Shown in pieces: positions 29,470 to 38,596 of a stretch of DNA of 64,000 nucleotides. Within the stretch, counting starts at the first letter, position 1, and every line of letters starts with the position of its first letter. The translations under genes were made by a program, and so were the position numbers. The notes beneath the pieces are model-generated. The model did no database searches. It worked only from the letters and a program-made list of their open reading frames with translations, and had not been told where the DNA came from. This stretch comes from Vibrio sp. JPW-9-11-11 (GTDB taxonomy: Bacteria; Pseudomonadota; Gammaproteobacteria; Enterobacterales; Vibrionaceae): the NCBI RefSeq assembly GCF_013369335.1, contig NZ_SZQJ01000004.1:667236-731235 (forward strand), read 5' to 3'.

Positions 29470-29498
29470 CGCCCTCACATGGTGAGGGCGTTTGTTTT
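29470..29498 (+). terminator. terminator of the RND efflux operon
   Basis: The stem cgccctcac / gtgagggcg with a minimal loop is followed by TTTGTTTT. It separates the efflux genes from tag. Confidence 0.88.
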
Positions 29499-29509
29499 AG
29501 GGGAACACT

Positions 29510-30073
29510 ATGAACCAAGATGCGACCTGTGCCTGGGCGATGAATCATCCTCTCGAACGCGTATATCACGATACAGAATGGGGCATTCCTGTTTATGATG
29601 ATACTACTTTGTTTGAGTTTATTACTTTAGAGGGGGCGCAAGCTGGATTGAGTTGGATTACCATCTTGAAAAAGCGTGAGGCGTATCGAGCGGCTTTTGA
29701 AAACTACGATTTGGAGCGTTTGGCTCAATACGATGAGAGCCGAGTAGCGCAAATTATCACCAATTTTGACGTCGTTAAGCATAAAGGCAAGATTGCTTCG
29801 GTCTACGGTAATGCGCGAGCTGCTCTGACATTGATTGAAGAGTATGGCAGCTTGTCTAACGCTTTATGGCAATTTGTAGATGGAGAACCAATGGTGAACC
29901 ATTGGTCAGAGATGGGCCAAGTACCCACCTCAACACCAGAGTCCAAGGCGATGAGCCAGTTTCTTAAAAAACGTGGCTTTAAGTTTGTTGGTGAAACCAT
30001 TTGCTACGCCTTTATGCAAGCCGTAGGAATGGTCGATGATCATTTGCTTACTTGCCCGAAAAAGCGCGCTTAG
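29510..30073 (+). CDS. tag: DNA-3-methyladenine glycosylase I (Tag)
   Basis: Tag removes 3-methyladenine from alkylated DNA (base-excision repair). The 187-residue protein matches E. coli Tag: YHDTEWGIPVYDD, EGAQAGLSWITILKKREAYR, KHKGKIASVYGNARA and KKRGFKFVGETICYAFMQA. The structural zinc ligands appear to be Cys7, His20, His178 and Cys182, in the same relative places as in E. coli. It appears monocistronic, and its stop codon overlaps the end of the convergent lipase foldase gene by four bases. Confidence 0.95.
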   Translation: MNQDATCAWAMNHPLERVYHDTEWGIPVYDDTTLFEFITLEGAQAGLSWITILKKREAYRAAFENYDLERLAQYDESRVAQIITNFDVVKHKGKIASVYGNARAALTLIEEYGSLSNALWQFVDGEPMVNHWSEMGQVPTSTPESKAMSQFLKKRGFKFVGETICYAFMQAVGMVDDHLLTCPKKRA

Positions 30074-30942
30074 CCTTGTGTATTAACGCTAACGCCTTGA
30101 TCATGTAGCCTTTCTAGGGCTTCCACTCGCCTTAGCTGCTTGGCTTCAAAATATTGGCTTCTAAGCTCAGAGAGCGGTTGTTCAATGTTTTGGTTCAACG
30201 CTTGGTTGAGCAGTTGGTCGCGCTTGGCTAAATAGTCGGTCAGCTTTTGTTGGAAGGTTGCGCGCTGCTGGTCGAGTTCTGCCAAGCGCAGTGCACCTTG
30301 CTCTCCAACCAGTTCCACTCGAGTGGTGTAACGCTGTGGTGGGTCGAGTGAGTCTACTTGGTTTAAATCACTGACGAGTATAGCGTTTTTTTCTGCCTGC
30401 TTAATATACTCTGGCATTTGTGCGAGTTTGTCTGCGACTATGTACCGCTGCTGCTCTGAGTCCAATCGACTTTGCGCCGCCCAGGCTTTTTCTATCGCAA
30501 GTTCACGCAATAGGTTTTCGTCATTAAATAACAAGGTGATTTGCTGCGTAGTAAAAAACTGCTGTTGCAACTGGCGAATACTAAGATGCATCTGCTCTAG
30601 ATCGAGCGCATGAATCTGCCCTGTTGGCAGAGGGGGAAGTTCAGCCAGAGCTGCTTTGTATTGGAGGTAGAGGTCAAATAGCTCCGCAGAGAGACTCAGC
30701 TCGGTATGACGTTGCGCTTGCTGGTTAACTTGGTGCTGAACTTGCTCTATGTTGATTTCGCCAAGGCCAGACAGTGCGAAATCATAGTAACCTTTAGTGG
30801 AGCTGAGGTCGGGCTCGATGTCTTGTTGAGACATCGAGGAGGCGATTGGAGGTGACGTTGGCTGCAAGTGCAACCAGAACGCACCAATAAGGGCTAGCAA
30901 TAGGGAGACGCTTACTAGTGCGATTCTGTAGGACATAGCCAT
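30070..30942 (-). CDS. lifO: lipase-specific foldase (steric chaperone)
   Basis: This foldase is anchored in the inner membrane and faces the periplasm, where it folds the cognate lipase before type II secretion. One N-terminal transmembrane helix (about 5-24) is followed by a Pro/Ser linker and a largely alpha-helical domain. The family motif region is visible at DLSSTKGYYDFALSGLGE, close to the RxxFDYxxSAxGE motif of lipase chaperones but without its leading Arg. Long helices rich in Gln, Leu and Arg follow. It directly follows lipA, the usual lipase-foldase order. Confidence 0.9.
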   Translation of the reverse strand: MAMSYRIALVSVSLLLALIGAFWLHLQPTSPPIASSMSQQDIEPDLSSTKGYYDFALSGLGEINIEQVQHQVNQQAQRHTELSLSAELFDLYLQYKAALAELPPLPTGQIHALDLEQMHLSIRQLQQQFFTTQQITLLFNDENLLRELAIEKAWAAQSRLDSEQQRYIVADKLAQMPEYIKQAEKNAILVSDLNQVDSLDPPQRYTTRVELVGEQGALRLAELDQQRATFQQKLTDYLAKRDQLLNQALNQNIEQPLSELRSQYFEAKQLRRVEALERLHDQGVSVNTQG

Positions 30943-31877
30943 TACAATCCTTGCTGCTTCAAGCGATTGGCGTGTTGACGATAGAGGGTAACGGGGTCGG
31001 TCTCAAAGAGATGATGAATACCGAGTAATCCATTGATCTCATCTAAATGGTTCATTTTGTAGTCATCACGGATGACTTTACCAAGGTGAGTGCTGCACGT
31101 TCCTACCAACCCATCATTAGGTTCATCGAACGCGAGACCCAACACCATCATAGCGCCGTCGGTAGGGTCAAGTGCGTTACTAAAGTTCGATGAGCCTGTC
31201 CAAGAGTAATAGTACACGTCATTACCAGCGAGCAACTCTCCATCTCCGCACGCGCCAGTGGGGACGCCTTCAGGGTAATATTGGTTGAACGCCAAAGATC
31301 CTTCTGTGGTAAGTGCATCCAGTGAGGCGAGGGCATCTTGGTCAAGATCGCTGCCGCCCGATAAAAGGCCAATTAATGAAGTGAGCCCGTTGGCTAGCTT
31401 AACGGCGAGACTTTCCAGCCCCGATCCTTGGTCAACACTGCCACGTACAAGATCCGCGACTTTAGAGCCCTTATGTACACCACCTACACTGGTCACTGAC
31501 GCGACCAAGTCAGGCCTAACGGATGCGACATAGCGAGCGGTAGGACCGCCATGACTATGACCGATCAGGTTAACTTTATCTGCACCTGTTGCCGCAACGA
31601 GGGTTTCGACTTGGGCGAGTAGTTGCTCTCCACGCGCCTCAGTGCTATGGGTTGCCGATACTTGTGCCACGTATACCTTGGCCCCATCTATTGTTAGGGC
31701 ATGAGGAATACCATAGAAGTAGTCGATCCCCGCGAGCTTATCAAAACCAAACAAACCGTGGACCAATACAATCGGATAACGAGTTTGAGTGTAGTTTGCA
31801 GCATGAGCTGTAACGGCAAATAGAGGCTGGACGATGAGCAGTGCGCAGCAGAGTAAAAATGAATGGGTGAGTTTCAA
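30942..31877 (-). CDS. lipA: secreted triacylglycerol lipase (family I)
   Basis: This extracellular lipase of the Pseudomonas/Vibrio subfamily I.1/I.2 type hydrolyses acylglycerols. It has a signal peptide cleaved near AHA-ANY (residue 26), the oxyanion motif LVHGLFGFD, the nucleophile elbow GHSHGG (Ser108), catalytic Asp255 in DEPNDGLV, His277 in MNHLDEIN, and Cys210 and Cys261 that probably form the conserved disulfide. The start codon is TTG at 31877, chosen because an AAGGAG ribosome site lies seven bases upstream. The downstream foldase gene supports the assignment. Confidence 0.94.
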   Translation of the reverse strand: MKLTHSFLLCCALLIVQPLFAVTAHAANYTQTRYPIVLVHGLFGFDKLAGIDYFYGIPHALTIDGAKVYVAQVSATHSTEARGEQLLAQVETLVAATGADKVNLIGHSHGGPTARYVASVRPDLVASVTSVGGVHKGSKVADLVRGSVDQGSGLESLAVKLANGLTSLIGLLSGGSDLDQDALASLDALTTEGSLAFNQYYPEGVPTGACGDGELLAGNDVYYYSWTGSSNFSNALDPTDGAMMVLGLAFDEPNDGLVGTCSTHLGKVIRDDYKMNHLDEINGLLGIHHLFETDPVTLYRQHANRLKQQGL

Positions 31878-32026
31878 GGTAAGCTCCTTCTGGTTGGACC
31901 TCTTTTAGTCACTTAACCCTAGAAGAAAATAGTTGGATGGAACAATAGAGAATGGGAATGAAGTGTTAAACAATGATTTGATGCCTAAATTAAACAAAAA
32001 TCATAAACATAGCATGGATGTAGAGA

Positions 32027-32055
32027 ACCAAGCCTCGCAAAGCGAGGCTTGGTTT
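32027..32055 (-). terminator. metC terminator
   Basis: A perfect 13-base stem (aaccaagcctcgc / gcgaggcttggtt) with loop aaa lies just past the metC stop. The T tract is modest, so termination strength is less certain than hairpin stability. Confidence 0.78.
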
Positions 32056-32058
32056 CGG

Positions 32059-33264
32059 TTAAGCTGTGGTGTTTTTTTCGTTCACCAACGCGTTGTAGCG
32101 ATCGAGGCCTGCGGTCAGATCCGCAATCAGGTCATCGACGTTTTCTAACCCGATGTGAAGGCGAATAAGCGTACCGTCAAAGTTAGGGTTTGCAACACTG
32201 CGTAGACTGTTAAAACTCTTCGGCTCATTGGCTAATATCAGGCTCTCAAATCCGCCCCAAGAGTACCCCATACTAAAATGTTTCATACCATCGAGTAGGG
32301 CGGTGGTGGCTCTTGGATAACTGGTTTTGAGTACGAAAGAAAACAGGCCATTGCCGCCAGTGAAGTCACGCTCAAAGAACTCATGTCCAGGACAGGTTTC
32401 AAGTGCGGGGTGACGAACATGATCCACTTCAGGTCGAGTTTGCAACCATTGCGCGACTTTCAAACTGTTCTCGGCATGCTGGCGCAGACGTACATCTAAA
32501 GTACGAATGCCGCGTAAGCCCAAGTAAGCATCATCTGGCGAGACACATTGACCCATAAGGTAACTATGCTCACGCAATTGCTCCCAGTGTGCATCATTTG
32601 CTACCGCTGTCCCCAACATGACATCTGAATGACCAACGATGTATTTGGTTGCTGCTTGAATAGAGATATCAACGCCGTGGTCAAATGGTGAGAAATTAAC
32701 ACCAGCAGCCCAAGTATTGTCGAGCATGACGATGATATCGTGCTCGTGAGCCACCGCGGCCATGGCCGGAACATCTTGCACTTCCATGGTAATAGACCCC
32801 GGCGACTCTAAGAACAAGACTTTAGTGTTTTCCTGAATGAGATTGCGAATATCTGCGCCAATAGTCGGATCGTAGTAGGTGGTTTCAACCCCCATTTTTT
32901 TTAGAATTTTCTCGCAAAAGTCGCGCGTGGGTTCATAACAGGTATCGACCATTAAAATATGGTCACCTGATGCAACGAAAGCTAAGATGGCATTGGATAT
33001 CGCGGCAGTACCACAAGGGTACAATGCACAGCCTGCGCCGCCTTCAACTTCTGTCATCGCGTCCTGAAAGGCAAAATGAGTATGGGTGCCGCGTCGGCCG
33101 TAAAACAAGGTTTTATTTGCTCGGTTCACCGTTGCGTGATGTTTTTCTGCGACCGTATCGAATACCACAGTCGACGCTCTTTGCACCGGTGGATTGACGA
33201 CCCCATTGGTCCATTTTTTATCACGACCTGCGGTCACATACTTAGTTTGCTTACTGTCTGACAT
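32059..33264 (-). CDS. metC: cystathionine beta-lyase MetC
   Basis: MetC is a PLP enzyme that cleaves cystathionine to homocysteine, pyruvate and ammonia in methionine synthesis. The sequence aligns well with E. coli Met[49 protein letters not shown], and the PLP site [14 protein letters not shown] with Lys207. The length of 401 residues is close to the 395 of E. coli. It is preceded by an AAGGAC ribosome site. I saw no MetJ box (AGACGTCT repeats) in the 63 bases before it; cls ends just upstream on the same strand. Confidence 0.95.
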   Translation of the reverse strand: MSDSKQTKYVTAGRDKKWTNGVVNPPVQRASTVVFDTVAEKHHATVNRANKTLFYGRRGTHTHFAFQDAMTEVEGGAGCALYPCGTAAISNAILAFVASGDHILMVDTCYEPTRDFCEKILKKMGVETTYYDPTIGADIRNLIQENTKVLFLESPGSITMEVQDVPAMAAVAHEHDIIVMLDNTWAAGVNFSPFDHGVDISIQAATKYIVGHSDVMLGTAVANDAHWEQLREHSYLMGQCVSPDDAYLGLRGIRTLDVRLRQHAENSLKVAQWLQTRPEVDHVRHPALETCPGHEFFERDFTGGNGLFSFVLKTSYPRATTALLDGMKHFSMGYSWGGFESLILANEPKSFNSLRSVANPNFDGTLIRLHIGLENVDDLIADLTAGLDRYNALVNEKNTTA

Positions 33265-33327
33265 TGGAAGTCCTTATCTATTTCCTTCCCTTATTTAAAA
33301 CATGGCAAGGTTTGAATAGCAAGGGGA

Positions 33328-34782
33328 TCAGAGTAGTGGGTTAAACAGATAGAACACACGCTCTAAAAAGCGTGAAAATATTGACCGCTGTCTCCACGCG
33401 TCCAGCTTCACGGAGTGAGCTTGCTCGATATAGCTCTGTTGCAGCCAGTACATCTCTCTGGTGAAGGCTTGATCATCGATGGCTAACGTCAGTTCGAAGT
33501 TAAGCCATAAACTTCTCATATCCATGTTTACCGTGCCAACCAAGCAAAACTCCTTATCAATGACGACTGATTTGGTGTGCAGTAGCCCGCCATAAAACTC
33601 ATAGATTTTCACGCCTGCAGTCAGCAGCTCACTGTAGAAGGCGCGCGATGCCCATTGCACCATCATAGAGTCATTCTTATGTGGGATAATCAGTTCGACA
33701 TCAATGCCGCGTTGCGCGGTCATCTTGAGGGTCTCTAATAGGTCGGCGCTTGGGACGAAGTACGGTGTAGTGATTCGTACAGAGTGGTTGGCCTGATTGA
33801 TCGCCAAGGTCAGCACTTGCGAGATTAAGTGTTCGGGCATACCTGGGCCAGAGGGCACGACTTGCACTGGGTGCTGAGGCTGATCTGGCTCGATACGACA
33901 CTCAGGTAGCTTAGGGAAAGTACGTGCGCCGGTTTCAACTTCCCAATCCCAACAGTGAATTGCTGACAACACATTGACCGTGGGACCCGTAATTCTGACC
34001 ATTATGTCTATCCACTGCCCGACGCCAGAGTCTTGCTTAAAATAGGCGGGATCAACGAGGTTCATAGAACCTGTGTAGGCAATGGTTTCATCAATCACGA
34101 TGATTTTTCGATGTTGGCGTAGATCAAGACGACGTAAAAAAATCCGCCACGGGCTGACCTCCAACGCCTGAACCACTTCGATTCCGGCATTGCGCATCAT
34201 TATATACCATTCGCTATTGAAAAATCGTGGGCTGCCGGCCGAATCGAGCAGTAGCTTAACACTGACCCCCCGCTTGGACGCCTGAATCAGCGCTGAAGCG
34301 ACGGAGTCAGCCAAACCGCCAGGATGCCAAATATAGAAAACCATACGAATACTCGACTGAGCGCTTTCGATGTCTTCAATAATCGAGTGGAGAATTTGCT
34401 CTGGTGCACTTTGAAGTGACAAAGAGTTTCCAGAGAGCGCGGGTAGACCAAGTCGATTGTTGCACAGTTCATCAATGCGATAGATGTGGCGACCAAAACT
34501 CTCGGGTGAGTGTGCATGACAATCATTGAGGTTAGAAAACCACTCGGCGAACGGTGCGAGCATTTCTTTTGCTCGCTCTGCGCGAGTCCGTCCTAGGTTG
34601 AGTTCACCAAACAGGAAGTAACAGGCCACACCGACGATTGGAATGATGTAGATGATCATTAGCCAAGCTAAAGAGACGCTCACTGCGCGGCGTTTAAGTA
34701 CCACACGTATCGTCACGCCCGCGACTAAAATCCAGTATAAGCCGATCCCTGCCAGTGTAAGAAAGTGATAAAACTTTTCCAT
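33328..34782 (-). CDS. cls: cardiolipin synthase (phospholipase D type)
   Basis: Cls joins two phosphatidylglycerol molecules into cardiolipin at the inner membrane. Two N-terminal transmembrane helices (about 5-28 and 37-58) are followed by two HKD motifs: His224-Lys226-Asp231 in QHRKIIVIDETIAYTGSMN and His402-Lys404-Asp409 in LHTKSVVIDK. The length of 484 residues matches ClsA-type enzymes (486 in E. coli). It could be co-transcribed with metC downstream, as only 63 bases separate them and no terminator is evident. Confidence 0.93.
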   Translation of the reverse strand: MEKFYHFLTLAGIGLYWILVAGVTIRVVLKRRAVSVSLAWLMIIYIIPIVGVACYFLFGELNLGRTRAERAKEMLAPFAEWFSNLNDCHAHSPESFGRHIYRIDELCNNRLGLPALSGNSLSLQSAPEQILHSIIEDIESAQSSIRMVFYIWHPGGLADSVASALIQASKRGVSVKLLLDSAGSPRFFNSEWYIMMRNAGIEVVQALEVSPWRIFLRRLDLRQHRKIIVIDETIAYTGSMNLVDPAYFKQDSGVGQWIDIMVRITGPTVNVLSAIHCWDWEVETGARTFPKLPECRIEPDQPQHPVQVVPSGPGMPEHLISQVLTLAINQANHSVRITTPYFVPSADLLETLKMTAQRGIDVELIIPHKNDSMMVQWASRAFYSELLTAGVKIYEFYGGLLHTKSVVIDKEFCLVGTVNMDMRSLWLNFELTLAIDDQAFTREMYWLQQSYIEQAHSVKLDAWRQRSIFSRFLERVFYLFNPLL

Positions 34783-34908
34783 TCAGTAACCTAGGTAAAA
34801 ATATGCTCTTCAATCTTAGAACTGACAGACAACAAGAACAAGCACGATTTATTTGGGCACAAGGTAAAGGTCAGGTTGTCTAGAAAAAGAATAATTATGT
34901 TATGTGAA

Positions 34909-34926
34909 TGTAAAACGTGGTGTATA
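34909..34926. promoter_or_regulatory. weak TyrR-like box
   Basis: TGTAAAACGTGGTGTATA keeps ten of the twelve defined bases of the TyrR consensus TGTAAA-N6-TTTACA. Alone it would be unconvincing; it is listed because a better copy lies downstream. Confidence 0.35.
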
Positions 34927-35030
34927 GTGGATGTTAAAGGCTAAAAAAGCAGCATTTAAACATAATAATTACAATTGTGATGGGAAAATACACTAAATGG
35001 GCTTCCAATTTTAATCTCAAACTGCTTTAC

Positions 35031-35058
35031 TTGCTACAACGTTAGCGTCACTGATAAT
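35031..35058 (+). promoter_or_regulatory. predicted sigma-70 promoter of the NSS transporter
   Basis: TTGCTA (35031-35036) and GATAAT (35053-35058) are separated by 16 bases. Transcription would start near 35065, at the edge of the strong TyrR-like box. Confidence 0.5.
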
Positions 35059-35067
35059 TTTATTAAG

Positions 35068-35085
35068 TGTAAAAATAACTATACA
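35068..35085. promoter_or_regulatory. strong TyrR-like box before the NSS transporter
   Basis: TGTAAAAATAACTATACA matches TGTAAA-N6-TTTACA at eleven of twelve positions. It lies about 65 bp before the GTG start, just downstream of the predicted -10, a position expected to give repression by TyrR with an aromatic amino acid. Confidence 0.55.
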
Positions 35086-35147
35086 CCCACTTTTAACGAC
35101 GCCTAACAGAAGCAAACACAACTTAAAAACGATTTAATGGAGTAACC

Positions 35148-36578
35148 GTGGCTACAAGTACAAGTGCACAGCCCCGTGATACATGGGGGTCTAAACTAGG
35201 CTTCGTCATGGCCGCAGCAGGTTCTGCTGTTGGTTTAGGCAACATATGGAAATTTCCTTACACAGCAGGTGAGAGTGGCGGCGGTGCGTTCGTTGCAATC
35301 TACCTAATTTTTGTCATTTTTATCGGCTTTAGCGTCATGCTCACAGAGTTTGCTATTGGTCGTAAGACAGGTCTATCTGCCGTAGGTGCGTTCAAATCAA
35401 CTGACCGTCGTTGGACGTTTACTGGCGTACTCGGGGTTCTCAGTGGCCTGCTTATCATGGGTTTCTACCCTGTAGTAGGTGGTTGGGCTCTGGCATACAT
35501 CTTCAAGGTGGGCGGTGGTCTACTAAGCACACCTGAAGCTATCGGTGATAGCTTTGGTGGTTTTATCTCAGACCCAGTTCAACCTCTAATGTGGATGGGT
35601 GTTTACCTAGCGTTTAACGTCATTATCGTTATGAAAGGTATTTCAGGCGGTATCGAGAAAGCAGGTAAGATTCTGATGCCACTTCTGTTCCTTATCCTGA
35701 TCGTGGTATCGGTGAAAGGCCTTATGTTACCAGGCGCGATGGCAGGTCTAGAGTTTCTGTTCATGCCAGATTTCTCTAAAGTAGACAGTAATGTCGTTCT
35801 CGCGGCGCTAGGTCAGGCATTCTTCTCACTCAGCTTAGGTATGGGTTGTATGATGACTTACGGCTCTTACCTGAAGAAGAAAGAAAACCTGGTTCAGACT
35901 ACCGGTATGGTCACTGCAATGGACACGGGTGTCGCCATCCTTGCAGGTGTCGCTATGTTCCCAGCCATGTTCGCATTCGGTATGGAACCTGCGGCGGGTC
36001 CTGGTCTGGTCTTCGTCGTTGTGCCTCAGCTCTTCGCTGAAATGGGCGGTGTTATTGGACTTCTATTTGCTCTTATGTTCTTCATCGGTCTGACGGTAGC
36101 AGCACTGACATCTTCTGTATCTCTACTAGAAGTTGTCGTGTCTTACCTAATTGATGAGAAAGGCATGAAGCGTCCAACAGCCGTTATTAGCGCGAGCTCA
36201 GTGATGGCAGCACTATGTGTGTTTGCATCACTATCGCTAGGTGGCGTTGGTCCAACCCTGTTCGGGACAGGTGTATTCGATATCTTCGACCTACTGACGG
36301 ATAAAATCTTCCTAGCAGTTGGCGGTATGTTGGTGTGTATCTTTGCGGGCTGGCGTCTATCTCGCGCTGATCTTGAAAAAGAAATCACTAACGACGGCGA
36401 AGTATCATTCCCACTATTTGGTCTATGGTACAACCTGGTTAAATATGTCATCCCAGTTGCAATTGCTATTGTTGCCTTCATGGGTATCAAGTCTGGCTTT
36501 GATAGCGGTAAAGGTGAAATCATGCTACTAGGTATTGGTATCATCGCGTTGACCGGTATCTTCTCTAAGAAACTGTAA
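35148..36578 (+). CDS. sodium-dependent amino-acid transporter (NSS/SNF family)
   Basis: This is a LeuT-fold sodium symporter of about eleven to twelve helices in 476 residues. The family motif GSAVGLGNIWKFPY in helix 1 forms part of the sodium and substrate sites; GESGGGAFVAIY and the helix 6 region QAFFSLSLGMGCMMTYGSY are also typical. Bacterial relatives TnaT and MhsT carry tryptophan and other hydrophobic amino acids. The TyrR-like box upstream supports an aromatic substrate, but this is inferred. Translation starts at GTG with TGGAG nine bases before it. A hairpin terminator follows. Confidence 0.92.
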   Translation: MATSTSAQPRDTWGSKLGFVMAAAGSAVGLGNIWKFPYTAGESGGGAFVAIYLIFVIFIGFSVMLTEFAIGRKTGLSAVGAFKSTDRRWTFTGVLGVLSGLLIMGFYPVVGGWALAYIFKVGGGLLSTPEAIGDSFGGFISDPVQPLMWMGVYLAFNVIIVMKGISGGIEKAGKILMPLLFLILIVVSVKGLMLPGAMAGLEFLFMPDFSKVDSNVVLAALGQAFFSLSLGMGCMMTYGSYLKKKENLVQTTGMVTAMDTGVAILAGVAMFPAMFAFGMEPAAGPGLVFVVVPQLFAEMGGVIGLLFALMFFIGLTVAALTSSVSLLEVVVSYLIDEKGMKRPTAVISASSVMAALCVFASLSLGGVGPTLFGTGVFDIFDLLTDKIFLAVGGMLVCIFAGWRLSRADLEKEITNDGEVSFPLFGLWYNLVKYVIPVAIAIVAFMGIKSGFDSGKGEIMLLGIGIIALTGIFSKKL

Positions 36579-36599
36579 GCTAACAGCTTATGAGATAAG

Positions 36600-36625
36600 A
36601 GCCTTCCTTCGGGAAGGCTTTTTTG
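36600..36625 (+). terminator. terminator of the NSS transporter gene
   Basis: The stem agccttcc / ggaaggct with loop ttcg is followed by TTTTTTG. Confidence 0.92.
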
Positions 36626-36705
36626 TGCCTATGGGTTGATAAAAACCAAACTGGTTTTCAGCGCGAGACAGGGTATACTCTGGCCTCCGAAATGGAGCAA
36701 AGTAA

Positions 36706-37401
36706 ATGTTTGATATTTTATACACTCACAGCGACTTTCTCGTGGTGAATAAACACCCCAACGTGTCCGTGCACAAAGACGATGGGGACACCATGTTGTT
36801 GCAGGAGGTGGCGAAAGAGAGCGGCGACAAACAGCTCTACTTGATTCATCGCCTAGATAAAATGACTTCGGGACTATTGCTATTGGGCCGAAGTGCACAA
36901 GCGGCTCGGGAGTTGAGTGAGCAGTTTGCCGAGCGTAAAGTCGCGAAATTCTATTTGGCAATCGGTGGTAAGAAGCCTAAAAAAAAGCAAGGCTTGATCT
37001 GTGGAGATATGGAGCGCTCGCGCCGCTCAAGTTGGAAATTACTCAACCGCAGTCAAAATCCGGCTATGACTCAGTTTTTCTCTTCGGCCTCAGCGCCGGG
37101 CGAGCGACTATTTTTATGCAAACCTTTGACGGGTAAAACGCATCAAATTCGCGTAGCGCTTAAATCCGTGGGCTCCGCGATAGTGGGCGACCCCATTTAC
37201 AACCCCTCTAGTCAGGCCGATCGAGGTTACTTGCACGCATTTGCATTGTGTATTGAATACCAATCTCACACCTATCGCTTTGTCTGCGACCCTCGCAAAT
37301 CCCCGTCATTTGGTGATAAATGGCATCACGACACCACCAGCCAAGCGATGGATTCTTGGCTTAAACCATGGGAGTTATCATGGCCGACAATATCCAATTA
37401 A
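36706..37401 (+). CDS. RluA-family pseudouridine synthase (small variant)
   Basis: This enzyme isomerises uridine to pseudouridine in an RNA substrate I cannot specify. The catalytic motif is YLIHRLDKMTSGLLLL, with the aspartate of HRLD. Other family features are VNKHPNVSVHKDDG near the N terminus, KFYLAIGGK and KTHQIRVALKSVGSAIVGDP. At 231 residues it lacks the S4 domain and is of the short RluA/TIGR01621 class. It overlaps the methyltransferase gene downstream by about 22 bases, which suggests the two RNA-modifying enzymes are co-expressed. Confidence 0.9.
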   Translation: MFDILYTHSDFLVVNKHPNVSVHKDDGDTMLLQEVAKESGDKQLYLIHRLDKMTSGLLLLGRSAQAARELSEQFAERKVAKFYLAIGGKKPKKKQGLICGDMERSRRSSWKLLNRSQNPAMTQFFSSASAPGERLFLCKPLTGKTHQIRVALKSVGSAIVGDPIYNPSSQADRGYLHAFALCIEYQSHTYRFVCDPRKSPSFGDKWHHDTTSQAMDSWLKPWELSWPTISN

Positions 37402-38348
37402 ACTCAGAATATATGATGCAAGCCTCTCAGCTGCCGGTGTTTTTTGAACAGCTAAATCAGCAACTCGCTTTAGCACCGAATGAAGTCCGCCGCTTGTTCC
37501 ACGGTCGCGGACGCCGTTTTACTGGCCTTGAACAACTGACTTGTGATTGGATTCAAGGCCAGCTGATTGTCAGCGTGTTTAAAGGCGTTGATGACGCATT
37601 CATCGCCACTCTGAAGCATGGACTGGCTCAACTCGCCCATTCGACTCTTTGGCAACAGAAACAGGGGCGCTCGATCGTTTTGCAACATCGCTATGCGCAA
37701 GGTGCCCCGTCAGAGCTCATTTTTGGTGAGTTGGATAATCGTCCCGTGGTGGAAGAGTCAGGCTTGAAGTATCAGCTCGATATTGGGCGCAACCAAAATT
37801 TCGGTCTGTTTCTCGATATGCGTTATGGGCGAGACTGGGTTAAGGCTAACGCCCGCAACAAAAACGTGTTGAATTTATTTGCCTATACATGTGGATTTTC
37901 AGTGGCGGCGATTGACGGTGGGGCAGACCAAGTGGTGAACGTCGACATGGCCCGTTCGTCGTTAAACAAAGGGCGTGATAATCACAAGCTTAATCAACAT
38001 AATCTTAACCAAGTTAAATTTTTGGCTTACGATATTTTTCGTTCGTGGGGCAAAATCAAACGTCTAGGTCAGTACGACTTAGTGATCATCGATCCTCCTT
38101 CGTTTCAAAAAGGCAGCTTCGCTTTAACCAAAGACTACAAGCGCATTCTACGTAAACTCCCTGAGCTACTTGCAGAGGGAGGCGAAGTGATCGCTTGTGT
38201 CAACTCTCCACAAGTTACCTGCGAGTTCCTTATCGATGGTATGAAAGAAGAAGCACCGACATTGAGCTTTGTCGAGCGCCTCGATAATCCGCCGGAGTTT
38301 GCCGATGTCGATAGTGAAGCGGCACTTAAGGTATTGCGATTCAAATAA
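37380..38348 (+). CDS. class I SAM-dependent RNA methyltransferase (RlmI/RlmK-like)
   Basis: The enzyme has a Rossmann methyltransferase domain (about 120-322) with motif I NVLNLFAYTCGFSVAAIDGG, the acidic motif VVNVDMA and the catalytic-type IIDPPSFQ. The preceding NFGLFLDMRYGRDWV is typical of RNA methyltransferases of the RlmI/RlmK group. The N-terminal 110 residues lack an obvious PUA domain. The start at 37380 follows GGGAG and gives MADNIQLN. The target is likely rRNA, but the nucleotide is unknown. Confidence 0.87.
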   Translation: MADNIQLNSEYMMQASQLPVFFEQLNQQLALAPNEVRRLFHGRGRRFTGLEQLTCDWIQGQLIVSVFKGVDDAFIATLKHGLAQLAHSTLWQQKQGRSIVLQHRYAQGAPSELIFGELDNRPVVEESGLKYQLDIGRNQNFGLFLDMRYGRDWVKANARNKNVLNLFAYTCGFSVAAIDGGADQVVNVDMARSSLNKGRDNHKLNQHNLNQVKFLAYDIFRSWGKIKRLGQYDLVIIDPPSFQKGSFALTKDYKRILRKLPELLAEGGEVIACVNSPQVTCEFLIDGMKEEAPTLSFVERLDNPPEFADVDSEAALKVLRFK

Positions 38349-38350
38349 TC

Positions 38351-38375
38351 AACGCCCAACCGGGCGTTTTTTTGT
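38351..38375 (+). terminator. terminator after the methyltransferase gene
   Basis: The stem acgccc / gggcgt with loop aacc is followed by TTTTTTTG. Confidence 0.88.
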
Positions 38376-38446
38376 TATCGGTCTTGACCTGAAGTTAACT
38401 TGAGCTTTTATCCTAACTATTAAGTTGAAGGTCAGGAGGACTAGCT

Positions 38447-38596
38447 ATGTATCACACTTATATCAAAACACTGAGCGTAAAAAGCTATCAGCAGTCCGCG
38501 CTCAAAACACCAATACATCACACACGTAAACGCTGGGATTTGACGAGTTTCTCTATGGGAATCCTCAGTGCCTTCGCGCTGATTATTCTGTTTTAG
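38447..38596 (+). CDS. small predicted membrane protein (49 aa), unknown
   Basis: The ORF encodes 49 residues beginning MYHTYIKTLSVK. It is preceded by a near-perfect AGGAGGA ribosome site at ideal spacing (38434-38440 region). The N-terminal 30 residues are basic and rich in His, Lys and Tyr. The C terminus (SFSMGILSAFALIILF) is one hydrophobic helix that would fit a single tail-anchored membrane segment. The gene follows a terminator and has about 70 bp for its own promoter. Its end overlaps the convergent ynjF-like gene by 14 bases. No family is recognised; the ribosome site is the main support. Confidence 0.6.
   Translation: MYHTYIKTLSVKSYQQSALKTPIHHTRKRWDLTSFSMGILSAFALIILF

Larger units (their letters stand above)
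34783..35147. other. regulatory intergenic region between cls and the NSS transporter
   Basis: This 365-base AT-rich divergent region holds no ORF of note. It contains two TyrR-like boxes and a plausible sigma-70 promoter for the transporter, annotated separately. Confidence 0.6.

Noticed and set aside
33265..33327. A MetJ operator before metC
   Set aside because: No AGACGTCT-like repeats were found in the short interval between metC and cls.
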